The notes beneath the pieces were generated by a model. It was not told where the DNA came from. It ran no database searches and was given only the letters and a program-made list of their open reading frames with translations. Of a DNA stretch of 64,000 nucleotides, positions 21,616-34,031 are shown piece by piece; position 1 is the first letter of the stretch; every line of letters starts with the position of its first letter. The translations under genes were made by a program, and so were the position numbers. This stretch comes from Paratinospora sagittata. Lineage: Eukaryota > Streptophyta > Magnoliopsida > Ranunculales > Menispermaceae. The stretch is taken from NCBI GenBank assembly GCA_035771175.1, contig CM069610.1, forward strand, positions 18,570,001 through 18,634,000, in the 5' to 3' direction.

Positions 21616-24542
21616 TGTAACGACCCTCAATTTCATAAAATGGGACCCTAAAATTTCTAAAGTAATTAATGAATGTGTAGTATGCTTTTGTGATGTTAAG
21701 TGTATGTGTTAGTGTAAAATTGATTGCGAGACCAATCGAGGGAAGAAATAGGTGGAAAACAGTAAAATGGGCCTAGGAGCTTGCTCCTAAGAAGGGAGGA
21801 GCGCGCTCTTCTGTGACTGGAAACAATGTAGATTTCTGGGCAAGGGAGAATTGTGCTCCTTGCATAAAATAGAGAGATGAAAACTTCAGAAAATGCGAGA
21901 AGCGTTCTTCTCACGTTAAAATTCAATTTTTTTTAATTAGGTCGGTGTGGCGGTGTGCGTGAACTAAAACCCCAAAACTCGATTTCACTTGCTCATTTTA
22001 GCAAAAACGAAAAAGAAAGGAAAGGAGAAAGAAGAGAAGAGGTTTTCGGAGCAAACCTTTGCCAAATCCAAACTGAGGCAAGTGTGTTTCCTCAATTTCT
22101 TCTATGAACTTGTTAGTTTTCATGAAAACAACCTTTCCCTCGGTATAATTTTCGAAATAGATGATGTTTTGGGTGTTTTCCAACCTAGGGTTTCGGTGCT
22201 CTTGGTTGGAAATCAATTAGAAACATTGGAATTAGTATTTTATTGCCCAAATCACATAGAAATCATGAATTGCTAGGATTCACATTTCAATTTGATGGTC
22301 ACATGGATGGGTGACCTAATTGAAAGTGTAGAACTAGCTGAAAAATTTATTGAATGGGGGTAACATGTGGAAATTAGATTTGATGTTAATTCCTACCGTT
22401 TCTTAATGCTATGTGAATTGAAATTGAGTTAGAAATGGAATTGGAAGATTTCCATTGTAGAGCTAGTAAAAATGCCATTAAGCTTAGAGATGGAATCATT
22501 GGATTTCCAATGGTGGAAATAGTGAAAATGATGCTAGGGTTTTTGTATGAGAATGGAAAAAGAATGTTGGGTATTTATATTGATTTGAGATAGTGATGTG
22601 TGCAAGTTCTAGTAGAAGTGGTGGAGTGAGTTGATAGTGAGGAATCCTTATTCTTACATTGATTGTGAGTAGAATTTCATTATATTTTCATTTATATCAT
22701 CATATTATTTATATTTGGATGCTTGATCATATGTATGTTTGCTTGTGACATGAGAAGAAGGTAGAGATTTTTTGTATGGACTAATAAATCTATTGGAGCT
22801 AGACTTTTGGACATAATCGAGTAGGTTGAAGTTATTCCCTACAAGAATAACCGGGTCTAGTGATCCTAATTAGATTTAAAGGTTTAAATAGAGATCTATT
22901 TAGTTGGAAAGTGTGACGTTGTTCTAGTATTATTTGCAAAGAAAGCTAATTATGTTAAAAAAGAGGGATGTTTACTTTAAATTAGAGTACGGTTTATATT
23001 TCCTCTTTAGAACACTAATTGGTAAGTACTGGATAGTACAAAGAACTAGTCCATTAGTACATCTGGCTGAATTATTTAGGTAAGGCTGGATTGTGACTTA
23101 GAGGCTTTAAACTAGTACCTATTGACCGTGTGTTATTCATATGAGTCTTGGGAAAGTTAGTCACAAACTTGAATAAGGTTGAAATGTTTGTGGCATATGG
23201 ATGTGAATTGCATTATATAATGAATGTGAATATATATCGATATCTACATATTGATTTGGCATAACATACTCAAGCATACATGGTGATGTAGAAGTGTAGA
23301 TGATGGTATTATTGAATTCTATTCATTAGGTACAGTTGGCTCTTGGGGTGTTCATCACCCCAACCAACCTGACCAACCCGGCCAAATCAAACCTTTTGGG
23401 TTGGTTTGGGTTGGGTTAAATAGGTAGTTTGGGTTGGGTCACGGGTTCAACCCATAAAAAATCGAATAACGCGACCCAAACTGAACCCTAGTATTAGTCT
23501 AAAAGTCATAAATTTTACAATTACATATTTATGATTTAGAGCTTCAGTAATTTCAAAAAAAAAAAAAAAACTTACTAATGTGGAGCTTAACAATCATAAT
23601 AACTTAAAATTGATTTTTTTTAATCTTTTTTGTGTTTTTTTGGGCTTGGCCGTGTATTTGTGTCTTTTACTTATTCTACCTTATCTGTTCTTATGTGTGT
23701 TTTTCCAACTGTTCGATAAAAATTTTTAGTGTTTAACCATTGACACTTTTTAGCAATGTAAAAGTAAGCCCCTGTAACAAGTTATGTTCATATCAAGTTT
23801 TAAATATGTAAACCAACAAGAGAATTGGATCATTAACATGAGCATGAGTTTTATAATCACCAATCTAAGCTATTGTAATAGCATACTGTAAATAGTGGGT
23901 AAAAGAAAAAGGCCACCATAATTTGCTTTGTAGCAATTATTTTGTAAATTAATGTTCAAAGTTACCAAAATTAGGCCCAAGTCCAACCCGATTTACTGAC
24001 CCAACCCAAACCGAACCTGAACTATTTGGGTTGGGTTGGGTTGGAGGACAGATTGGTTGGGTTGGTTTAGATTTTGGCCTCAAACCCACCCAAGCCAACC
24101 AATGTACACCCCTAGTTGGCTCATTCTATTCCCATTTTTCATGTCTTTCAATTGCAAATAAGGGCAAGGGAATAACACTACAATGAGAGCTTAGTGCCTT
24201 GCCAAAAAAGCTTGATTTTGATGTTGGTTGATGAGTTGGTTGTATACATGTATTTTGATATTTTGACAATGTAAATATATGTATATAACACCACACATAT
24301 GTAATTGAATAGATGAATACTGAGATGTTATTTTGGTTGGATTTTAATAGATGTGAATGATATATATGTTATATTAGATGGATTATCATGTGTTAGTTTG
24401 TGTTAGACGACATTTTTACAAATGAGACTCTACTGAAGTCTAGTTGAGGCTTAACATGGGTCTAATGGTCTTATGGGGGATAAAATGGTTAGATTCCTAT
24501 GCCGGTCAGGATACCGTGGGGGTTTGTGAAGGGGTCCAAACA
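21616..24542 (+). mobile_element. Solo LTR 3 with an inserted MITE
   Basis: It begins TGTAACGACCCTCA at 21616 and ends GGGTCCAAACA at 24542. The flanks are CTAAA (21611-21615) and CTAGA (24543-24547), a 5-base TSD with one transition, so this is a complete solo LTR left by recombination between two LTRs. Without the MITE it is about 2.15 kb. The same family, inverted and shorter, is the solo LTR at 34152-35032. It lies in the SIRE-type LTR whose parts are 24543-25606 and 21586-21615. Confidence 0.85.
23343..24114. mobile_element. hAT-type MITE with an exact 8-base TSD
   Basis: The element is 772 bases with imperfect terminal inverted repeats (TTGGGGTGTTCAT and, inverted, TAGGGGTGTACAT). Both sides carry GTTGGCTC (23335-23342 and 24115-24122), and an 8-base duplication is the mark of hAT elements. 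Arms rich in GGTTGGGTT and the complementary AACCCAACC lie just inside the ends, so the DNA could fold back. No transposase is encoded, so it would depend on an autonomous hAT element. Confidence 0.9.
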
Positions 24543-25606
24543 CTAGAAGTCGTCTGTCAAGACGCTAATGCCCAAATAGGAAGCTAATGCGCAATGAGGA
24601 AGCTACTGCGAACTGTCTGAAAATTTCTGACGCGATTCTAACTGTCCAAAACCCAATTTTTCACTGCCCAACGACTAGTTTCTTGTGTCTAACGGCTAGT
24701 ACTTGATTTTAATCTATTAATACATGTAGTTAGGCCATTTTAAACACAAGGGAGACAACTATGTGATTCTAGGGAGAGTTTTCCAAAATCAAATCATTTT
24801 CCCATTTCAAGAACCCTAGAACTAGAGACGTTGATTTGAAGATAGGATTTCAGGCTTACTCATTATGCTTCATTCAAAACATCTTCAAAATCATTCTCTT
24901 GAGAAAATATGGTTGCAAGAAAGGCATAAATCATTGTAAGGCCTCTCTTCACTTTGAACTTAAACTTCCATATCTTGTATTTGGTATTTGAATTTATGAG
25001 CTTTTTTTGTAATTTTTCTATTCACTTAGAACAAACACTATATTCACTATTTTTAGTCTTTTTGGTTTGTTTCAAAATTGAAACAACCAAGTCAAGTGAA
25101 TTTGATTCACTTGAGATTCCAAGGTTGGAATCTAGATAAGTTTCATCCTTTATCTTGAAAAAGGTCAAGTTGTTCTTCCTTAACCCATGAAAAGGAAGTT
25201 AGGTTCTTCCTTATCCCGCAGAAGGAACAAGTGGTTCGTCCTTAGCCCGCGAAGAGGATCTCGATTCTTCCTTATCCCGCAAAAGGAAGTTGTAGGTTCA
25301 TTCTTAGCCCGCAAAAGGATAGGTTTGCTTTGAACTTGTAAAAGGGCATTTGAAAAGGTTTTGTCCTCACCCGTAAGAGGATTCATTGGTGAAGTTTTGA
25401 AATTCTAATCGGGAGATTAGGTAGTGAACGTAGGCGTGGCGGAACTACTATAAATGCTAGTGTGTTTTATTTTATGCATTTCCCTTTATGGATCTTAGAT
25501 TAGTTTGAGTATTCAATCCAACTTTATCAAGGAATTTCATTAAGGAATTAGAAAAGTTCAAAAATGGCCATTATATCCAATTCACCCCTCTATTGGGTCT
25601 CCAACA
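24543..25606 (-). mobile_element. SIRE-type Copia LTR (copy 1), inverted, partial
   Basis: On the minus strand it begins TGTTGGAGACCC at 25606 followed by GGGGTGAATTGG, the same start as the plus-strand copies at 28810 and 55392. It runs into hairpin repeats and a GCATTAGCGTCTTGACAG segment near 24560. It is interrupted by solo LTR 3 and continues for about 25 bases at 21615-21586 before element 2. It entered the RNase H region of element 4: minus-strand coding sequence is cut exactly at 25607. The Copia SIRE/Maximus label rests on the LTR start motif and is tentative. Confidence 0.65.
25165..25390 (-). repeat. Array of CCTTA-CCCGC-AAAGG hairpins in the SIRE-type LTR
   Basis: Six related units about 30 bases apart (near 25172, 25207, 25237, 25269, 25302 and 25365) each hold a short palindrome, TCCTTA or a variant, then CCCGC or CCCGT, then AAGGA or a variant. 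Each could form a stem of five or six pairs with a small loop, in DNA or RNA. The strand-inverted equivalent in the other copies is the TTCTCA...TGAGAA array. Confidence 0.7.
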
Positions 25607-28404
25607 CCTGCATCAATGCACATCCCAGACCTGAGTGTGATGTATTTCTATAAATCACTAACTCCTTCCCAAGCTCTGGAAGTACTAGAATTGGTGTCGT
25701 GGCGAGCTTCTTTTTCAACTCTATGGAAACATCTTCACAAGTAGTAGTCCACACAAAGGAAACATTTTTCGAGTCAGCCTAGTGAGTGAAACAACCAATC
25801 TGGAAAAACCCTTCACAAACTTCCTGTAATATCCAGCTAGACCCAAAAAACTCAAAATCTCAGTTACTGTGGTTAGTCTTGGCCAATTAATAATTGCCTT
25901 GGCCTTAGTGGGATCAACTGAGATACCACCTGCTCTAACCACATGACCCAAAAATCTTACCTCACTTATCGAAAACTCACACATTTACTAAATTTAGCAA
26001 ACAACCAGTGCTTTTGTAGTGTCTGCAATGTGATCCTAAGGTGTTGTTTATGCTCTTCCTTGGTTTTGGAATAAATGAGTATGTCATTAATAAACACAAT
26101 GATAAACTGGTCCAGATATGGCTTAAATACCCTTTGCATCAAGTCCATGAACATGGCTGATGCATTTGTCAGTCCAAAAGGCATCACCAGAAACTCATAA
26201 TGGCCATATCTTGTCCTGAACACAATTTTCAGTATATCCTCTTCCCGAATCCTTAACTGATGGTACCCAGACCGCAGATCGATCTTAGAAAAAAACTTGG
26301 CACCATTCAGTTGATCAAATAAATCATCTATACGTGGTATACGATATTTATTCTTTACTGTCACCCTATTCAATTGACGGTAATCTATACATAGTCTAAG
26401 ACTACCATCTTTCTTCATAAATAACACAGGTTCTCCCTTGGGTGACATGCTAGGGGTTATAAACGCTTTACCCATGAACTCATGTAACTGCACCTTGAGT
26501 TCCTGTAATTCCTTAGGTGCCATTCTATATGGCAGAATGGAGATAGGCCTGGTGTTAGGCATCAACTCTATGATAAAAAATCTCTTGTGTAGGTTGTAAC
26601 CCTGCCTAATCATCTGGAAATACATCTGGGTACTCACGTACTACAAGAATATCTGACAGTTGAATACCCTTATCCTTCTCCTCTACTAGTTGTATACTAG
26701 CCAAAACAACAGTCTCTTCATCTGTAGCTAATTTACCATGGGTAGTAGGTTTCGAGGTGTTCATACCTCTATACACAAAAGGTGGTTGGCCAAGTATTTG
26801 AAATACTACTTGTTTAGCAAAACAATCTACCTGGGCATGATACGTTGTCGACCAATTTGTACCCAATATGGCATCAAACTCGAGGAACTCTAAAACCCTA
26901 AGGTTCACAATCATTTCATGTCCCTCATACTTTACCACACAGTTTTCACAAATCATATTGGGATATTCTCTGTCCTGCTAAAGTTCTCAAAATAAAAAGT
27001 GTACTAACTCTAAGTGGAGACAAGTGTAATCTATCCACCATACTACCAGATATAAAAACAAAATATAGAACCAACATCTACCAAAACATATATATAAACA
27101 GCACAGATGCTGATCATACCTTCTATAAGTGTCTTGCTGGCATCCGAGTCAGGTTTTGTAATTGCCCTCGCCTATTCTCGGGTGACAGCTAGTGTAGTGC
27201 CAGATGGACCTATTAGAGGCTATGGTGTTGGCTGAAATATACACTGCTTCCCTTTGTGTCCCTTGAGCCCACATCTAAAGCATGTAATAGGTGGTCGCGG
27301 TGCGGAAGATGCAGCCTGGGACTTTATGCCCGGAATAGGAAGGCAACTGCTCCTGCTACCATCTCCTCCTAGCCACTGCTACCTAACAAAAGATTCCTGA
27401 CTAGGTGGCCTCACTGCAGGTGGTGCTCCTCTCCCTGCTGGTGGTAGAATCAGGGCACTGGATATGGAGCTGCTGGTAACACCGAAATCTCTCTCCCACT
27501 AGGCATCTCAATTGTCTTGGTCTTTTCTGCTATGCCCACTATTTCCTATTCCATCTAGTTCTTTTCTTTCCCGTAGGAAGAATTTGTTAGTCACCGGGTA
27601 TTGGCTGCATAGGTGGTAATGACAATGTTGATGGTACTGTCAGGCTGCCTGCAGCTTAGGTTGTCTGGAAACCTAATGCCTGCTGTAGAGCCTGATCATA
27701 TGTTTGTACCCCTGATAAAGCCAAACCCTGTCTAATAGGGTCCCTAAAACCATCTCTGAGCCGCTTCATCCTCAGCTCATCTGTCTGGACCATCTCAAGT
27801 GCAAATAAGGCCAGTCTGTTGAACTCATGTTCGTACTGCCTCCTATTATATAACCTTGCCAGGGATCTATAAATTCCCTCCGCCTATTGTCATACTTGGC
27901 TCGGGGATAAAAAGTATGATAAAACAGAGCCTTGAATCTGTCCCAAGTAGTGATGACCCCATATGCTTTGAGCATGGCCTTTTACCATCGTTCAACATCA
28001 CCAACCAACTTAAACCTTGCTAGTCTCACTTTATCTTCATTTGAGACAAGCATAGCTTCAAAGATAGCTTCAATTCGAAGAAGCCAATTTTCTGCCACCT
28101 CTAAGATTAGACTATCAACAAAGATAGGTAGGTCACGCCTCTTGAAGGCTTTCATGACTTTTTCATATCTTTTTGCTTCTTTTAAGTCATCTCTGACACC
28201 CTGTGTCAGTGTCTCTGCCTCAGCTATGGGTCTCTCAGCAGGTGCTCCTGCACTGTTTGCACCCACGTCATGTAAAATTGGAACTTTAAGCTTATGCTTG
28301 TCTTCTTGTAGTTTAGCTACCAGTCCCAGAAGTTGGGCATTTTGTTGTTGCTGGGTAGCTAAAATTTCTTTCAGCCTTTTGATCATTTCTTCTTGATGAT
28401 CCAT
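25607..28404 (-). pseudogene. Element 4 gag-pol (Tekay-like Gypsy), 3' part missing
   Basis: Minus-strand order: gag from ATG 28404 with a Q-rich coiled N-terminus, zinc knuckle CFRCGLKGHKGKQC (about 27290-27245), protease with DVGS in place of the usual DSG or DAG (about 27065), a post-protease linker (26956-26610), and reverse transcriptase (about 26600-25730) containing [10 protein letters not shown]. The catalytic YVDD-type motif reads FIND (codon 26088-26086 is AAT), so one essential Asp is lost by what looks like a G-to-A change. The RNase H start is cut at 25607 by the SIRE-type LTR; integrase and the 3' LTR are not in the window. Frameshifts lie near 27980, 26620 and 25980. Confidence 0.9.
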
Positions 28405-28570
28405 AATTCTATCTGGCTCTTTTCTTCAAATCTGTAATTCACATAGGGAAAAGATCATCAGCCAGATATTCATGCTATTCAATCATAATCTAGCTATCCA
28501 TACACTATACCCATACAAGCAATCATAATATAATAAAGCTTTTATCTTCTTTAGGATTTTAAACTTCACA

Positions 28571-28585
28571 CTTTGATAACAACAT
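28571..28585 (-). promoter_or_regulatory. Degenerate primer-binding site of element 4
   Basis: The minus strand reads TGTTGTTATCAAAG just inside the LTR edge at 28586. It resembles TGGTATCAGAG with several changes. Its position between LTR and gag supports the call. Confidence 0.5.
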
Positions 28586-28809
28586 TGACGCGACCCTGCC
28601 GTTGGGTGACGTCACGATCAACACAAAATATCACATACGCCATACACAAACGTATATGACACTCTGTCAGCCATCCAATATATTTCGTCACTAAAAATTT
28701 CGACATGACCTCCTCATAAATACAGACTATCACAAAAACCTGATTAACAGAAATGTCAATTTCCACATTAACAAAATTTCACATTTTATTATTCACATCA
28801 CAACCATAT

Positions 28810-31800
28810 TGTTGGCCCAGATGTGTCCGGGAGGGGGGTGAATTGGAAACTTAGTAGATTTTAACCTTTCTTTAAAATGTATGAAATATTGAAAACAGAT
28901 TAAACAAGTATGGTAAATCAAGCACGATAACAGTAAGACACACAAGATTTAGAGTGGTTCGGCCTCAGCTACATCCACTACCTAACCTCCTCAGTTAGGA
29001 TTTGTCCAAACTCCACTAAGGATCTTCTTACGGGTGAAGACCAAACCATTACACCTTCTCAATTTACGGGCTTGAGAATAACCATTTCTCAACTTTTGAG
29101 TGTGAGAATGGCCGTTACAACTTGAACAACACTTGTTCTAAACCAGTGACTATCCAGTCACAAAAACCAGGGTACAAGATGAGATATGATTCCATTTACT
29201 TAGAATCAAAGTGATACTTACAAAGCTTTGGATTGAACCTTCTGTTACCACAGATTCAACAAAATATGTATGACGAAGTTCAACTGAAAACTAGTTAAAA
29301 AATCTTTCGTCTTCTTCAATGGATTTTTGAAAATATATAGATGAAGATCAACTAATCTAGAAGACTTAACATATTTCAAAAAGATCGAGAGTTTAAAGCA
29401 GTGAGTAGAAGACTAACTTCTAAAAGTTTTTGCACAAGTGAAAATTGTTAAACGTTTTAAGTGGTTTTTAGTTTTCATATTTGATAGATGTTTTTGATCT
29501 ACCTCAAGGCAACATATATATAGAAACAATAGCGGCACAATGAACTTGAAGTAATTTTGGTGCATAAAGTTATTTTAAAAACAACGAACACATTCTTTTT
29601 CAAAAATGATTTGATTCAGTTTGTTCAACTATGACAACAACACCTGAATCTTTTGATCATTTATGAGAATAAAATGTTCTCATAAAGTATTTGAACGTTT
29701 TGAAAAGATTCAAAAAGTTTTGAAAAGTTTTGCTCAGTTCTGAAAAAGTTTCTTCGGAAAGGTGCAGGTGTCAGCTTTGTGACAGTGTTGGATTAGCGTC
29801 CTGACGCATAATCTCAACTTTGTCATTTTGTTCCTTGAGGGCACTCTGATAAGTAGGTATTTAGAATATGTTTTAGGTGTGTTTTATGGTATTTAGTTCA
29901 TCTATTAGGTTAGTCTATCATAAATTTGGTTATTTGATAGTTTTGTCAAGTTTTAGAGTTTTTGCAGTATTTCGGTTTAGATTTTTATAGGTTGATTTAT
30001 GAGATTATTAAAGCATGATATTCACTTGATTTGGGTTGTTTTGAAGGTGTTTTGATGGACCTAAAGTGGACTTGGAAGTTGGAAAGAAGTTGCATGAAGT
30101 TGGCTTGAAGACGCATGTGCACACCAAGCAAAAAAGCTTGGAAATTTGGCTAAGTCCACAAGCAAGAAGAGGAAAAAGGGTGCAAAAATCCAGTGGGTGG
30201 GCGCCGCGACGCCCAGGTGGTGTAGGGGTGCTGGAATGGACCAGGGAGTGGGTGTCGTGGCATCCGTGCTCGACAATTTTTAGATAGTTTCCTCTTTCGT
30301 GTATTTTGGTCATAACTTCCTCAATTCAACTCCGAATTGGACGTGGTTTGTTGCTATGGACTTGTGATTATACGGAGAACATTATGAAGAGGAAAGGGGG
30401 GACGAAAATCAGAGGAGAAAATATTTTGAAAAGCAAGAAAGATGGCTAGGGTTTAAAGCGGAGAAGAAGATGAAGCTTGAAGATTGTGAAGATTCTCCAA
30501 CACTTTCTCTACTTTCCTTTTGGTTTTTCTGGGTTTACATTCATGTTCAATATATTAGTTCATGCTTTCATGTCTTTATTCATGAACTAAATCCTCTATC
30601 TAGAGGAGTAGATCAATCCAAACTCAATACTATGGTTTAGGTTTTATTTTTTTGATTGTTGTCAATAAAGTTTCTAGTTTATTTATATTTTTCTGGGTGT
30701 AATGCTTTTAATCCCTTGATCATGAATTAGATGATTCTAGACTTGAAATAGGTGCCCGAGAGGAGGTATTTTGGGTTGGCACAACGAGGATATAACTTAG
30801 GTGATCATGAGACTGAGAGGAGATCGAAATATACCTTGAAGTTATTGAAGAGAACCATAGATCTTAATGAGTTATTAGGGTTTTGGGTTTTCATCGAAAG
30901 AGTTAAATCTATAATTCTAATAGCATGTTCTAACTGGTGCTCAAGAGAAGGAGTTAGTAACGTTAGGGTTTTCGACTTATAAACAAGGAAATTGAGTTGA
31001 TGATAATCTCATATCATGCATAGTTGATAGTGAGGAGAGATTGCTCCTTTAGACTATTCTATTTTTTATTTTCTATATATTTCTATTGCATTGCTTTAGT
31101 TTACTTTCTAGTTATTTAATAGTTTTATTAATTCACTTAATCACTGGGATTTGATTTTCTAAATAAAGTTAGGCTTAGTGAAGCGGTATTTAGTGTGAGT
31201 GTCAATCCTAGAGGACGACAACCTGATATCTTATTGGTTCTATATTAAAACTTGACACCGTAAGCTTGCAGTTTTGCACATAACACGCTCATGGATCATA
31301 AGCGTCCCGCTGAATTGAGAAGTGAGGGCACTACAAAGAATGTAAGCATCATGATTTACTTAACGAATACAAACGACAAAAGCTGTGAGGGCGTTAATCA
31401 AAAGTTAGCGTCTTGACACATTTAAGACGAGTAAAGCATAAGAGCGTTGCTAAGGTTATGAGTGTCCTGATTTTTTAACGTGTTTGAATTCTAAAACGAT
31501 AAGTACGCTAAAGAACGTTCAGCATCCTAAGAGTTACTAAGTTGGCTCTTAAGTGAGGGCGCTCCTGTTCAAGTAGCGTCTTGAAAATTTTCCAACTTAT
31601 AACTGGCAGCGTCTTTAAAGATTTAAATCATTAAAACCTCAAAAATCAGTCAGCGAGCTGATATTGAATCAACGTCCTCACAAGTTCATTGGTTGACTCA
31701 ATGAGGGCGCTGTTGAGACATTAGTGTCGTGAAAGACATAATAGCATCCTGATGGACACTTAAAAACAATTTTGATTTTCCATTTAAAACTCGATAAACA

Positions 31801-32154
31801 TGATTAAAGTCTTGGTATTTTCAGATCAAATCAAACATAGAAAATTCAATGTAAATGATTGAAAATCAACTCGACTAAATCATGGATGTATATTGCTGAA
31901 TAATATGATAAACGATGTTCTACAACCTAAACACACTCTAATCCTATAAAATATATCATCAAACGATCATGGCCTTCAAATAGATCTTGATAGCACTTTC
32001 ACCATGCATTGTTGATTCTTCGAAACCTTCATATAAGATTAGATGTGTTATGCATACAATATTATTATAAGCAAAATGTGGTTTGTAATCATCAAAATAT
32101 TGTTCATATAAGGGACATACTTTTGTAAGGGACATGAGGATAATTGGTTGAACA
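28810..32154 (+). mobile_element. SIRE-type Copia solo LTR (copy 2) with a nested Athila-like LTR
   Basis: It begins TGTTGGCCCAGATG and ends TTGGTTGAACA. The flanks are CATAT on both sides (28805-28809 and 32155-32159), an exact 5-base TSD, so this is a complete solo LTR. Without the nested insertion it is about 1.9 kb, matching the copy at 55392-57349. Features include GGGGGGTGAATTGG near the start, a conserved CCTCAGTTAGGATTT block at about 28997, hairpin repeats near 29060-29120, and a GAGGGCGC...AGCGTC array at 31290-31750. Confidence 0.82.
29847..31285 (+). mobile_element. Athila-like solo LTR
   Basis: It starts TGATAAGTAGG, close to the TGATAAGTTGAG start of the Athila LTR at 52013, and ends CATAACA (1,439 bases). 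The flanks are CACTC (29842-29846) and CGCTC (31286-31290), a TSD with one transition. It contains a GC-rich GCGCCGCGACGCCC segment (30209-30222) and a CCGAGAGGAGGTATT segment (30752) comparable to positions in the Athila LTRs. The target was one of the GAGGGCGCTC repeats of the SIRE-type LTR. No internal region remains. Confidence 0.75.
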
Positions 32155-34031
32155 CATATATATATATATATATATATGTCCAGTATCTCAAAACCATGAT
32201 CATAAGTATCCATTCCCACACTCATCTAGGTAATACATATTTATAACCTATTTACAGAGTGTTATATATTTTCGTATATCAAAGTAAACAATCCACCATC
32301 CTCTCAACATAATACATACATCAAACAAATACAGGAGTCATCTACTCCTCGCAAGCTTTCCCCTTTCCTTTCAGATATTTTCCTGTAATGGTCAAGAAGA
32401 TGGGGTGGACTACAACAAACTCAGTGAATATTTCTAACTATGACATTATATGTGCATTAAAAAATAAAGCATGATTTATGATCAAATCAATTAATCAATA
32501 ATTATGCAACACGTGATCAAATCACATGCATGCTGATAGTAGCTTCCATGTAATTAATTCTAAAACATGCAACTATTATTTAAAACATGTTAGAACCATC
32601 TCCCTCATTCTAAGTAATAGAGTGAGTCTTGTACCCTTATTATGCATTCATAGGGTAGACATCGGGTACTCTTATTACTCATTTCCCTTTATCCATCAAT
32701 TTTGGGTTCTCAATCAAACTTGAAAAGTCCATTGTGCACGAGTAATTGATCAGTTACTCATGTGAGACTAGTTCCTAAGGTTTTACCAAGAATTGATCTC
32801 ATGCAGTTAGCTTGCTCTTGCAAATCTAACGCATGCTCCATTTTAGAAAACATTTCATGAATTTAAGCAATGTACAATACATATAACATGCTTATCATTC
32901 AAATACAATTTGATATCTATAATGCCATACAAAATAACCAAAGTGTAGAAATGCTCATAGTGGTACAGAGTACACCTACTCTCTACACCCACTCTACTAT
33001 CAGAGTCCAATCAACAACACAATCCTATCAAATAAATATTTAATATAACCACAATCAATTATTCAATCATCATATTCTTTTAATAATTTATTTCTAGCTT
33101 TCCAATCCATTCAATTAATTTTCATAATCCCATAACGGTCTCACATTCACATGAGGGTGTCCCAAATAATTCTTACCACCCTCCTAATTTATCCTAATTT
33201 ATTCTAAGGCAAAGAATAATAGAAATAGGCTTTCCAACCATGTTTCCATTAATTTCTAAATTTACCATATTTACCGGATTCATTCAATCAATTTCTAAAA
33301 ATACCAATTGATATCCAAAAATCATGATCTTGATATTGAAATGTCCAGAATTCATTCCTCTATGATTCTATGGTTTCAACTCGGGATTTCACCGGAGTTT
33401 AGCATGATTTCAAAGGTCTCCAGTGTCAAATTTGGCTTCCGGTAGCTGTATTAATACCAATATTACCATTGAATACAAATAAATCACATATTCAACGTTT
33501 ACACTACTATAGGAGTGATAATCAATCATTTCTACGTATTTCCAATTAAAGTGGGTCCAAACCTCATTTCTGAAAATGTCTCCTATAGCAAAAATTGTAT
33601 TGGTAGAATCATCACACGTTGCTTAAAGATCAATTTTGCAACGAAAAGGGGTGAAAATGGCTTACCGGCATGTCAAATCGGCCATGAAACCCCCATTTTT
33701 CCTTCCTTGGTTATTCTCCCCATTCTCTGGATATGAAAATGGCTGAAGATTCTGAAATAAAAGAAATAAAATGGTTAAAAACACACCCACTACCTCAGCT
33801 AAAAGTGGTGGGCTCCACCACTGATCCAGTCGACTAGTTGATCCCAATCAACCATTTTTCTAGTTTTTCTTCTTTTTTTGCACATATCCACATGCACATA
33901 ACATAAATCCACACTACCTACACGTATCCCACATCCATGTACAAGACTTCTATGTATGGAATACACGTATAATATTCCTCGATATACGTATAAGTAAATC
34001 AAATACATTGACTAAACTACGGGGTGTTACA

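Larger units (their letters stand above)
28586..34031 (-). mobile_element. Element 4 5' LTR, split by a SIRE-type solo LTR
   Basis: On the minus strand the LTR starts TGTAACACCCCG at 34031 and ends GTCGCGTCA at 28586. The middle (28810-32154) is a foreign solo LTR with an exact TSD. Removing it leaves about 2.1 kb, a usual size for this group. The CACTGAG block is at 32432-32401. The right edge abuts the truncated LINE at 34032, so element 4 inserted into the LINE. A (TA)n tract lies at 32155-32178. Confidence 0.8.

Noticed and set aside
30008..30313. Frames on both strands in a GC-rich stretch as a possible gene
   Set aside because: They fall inside an Athila-like solo LTR, and the GC-rich block matches the corresponding LTR position in the Athila element.
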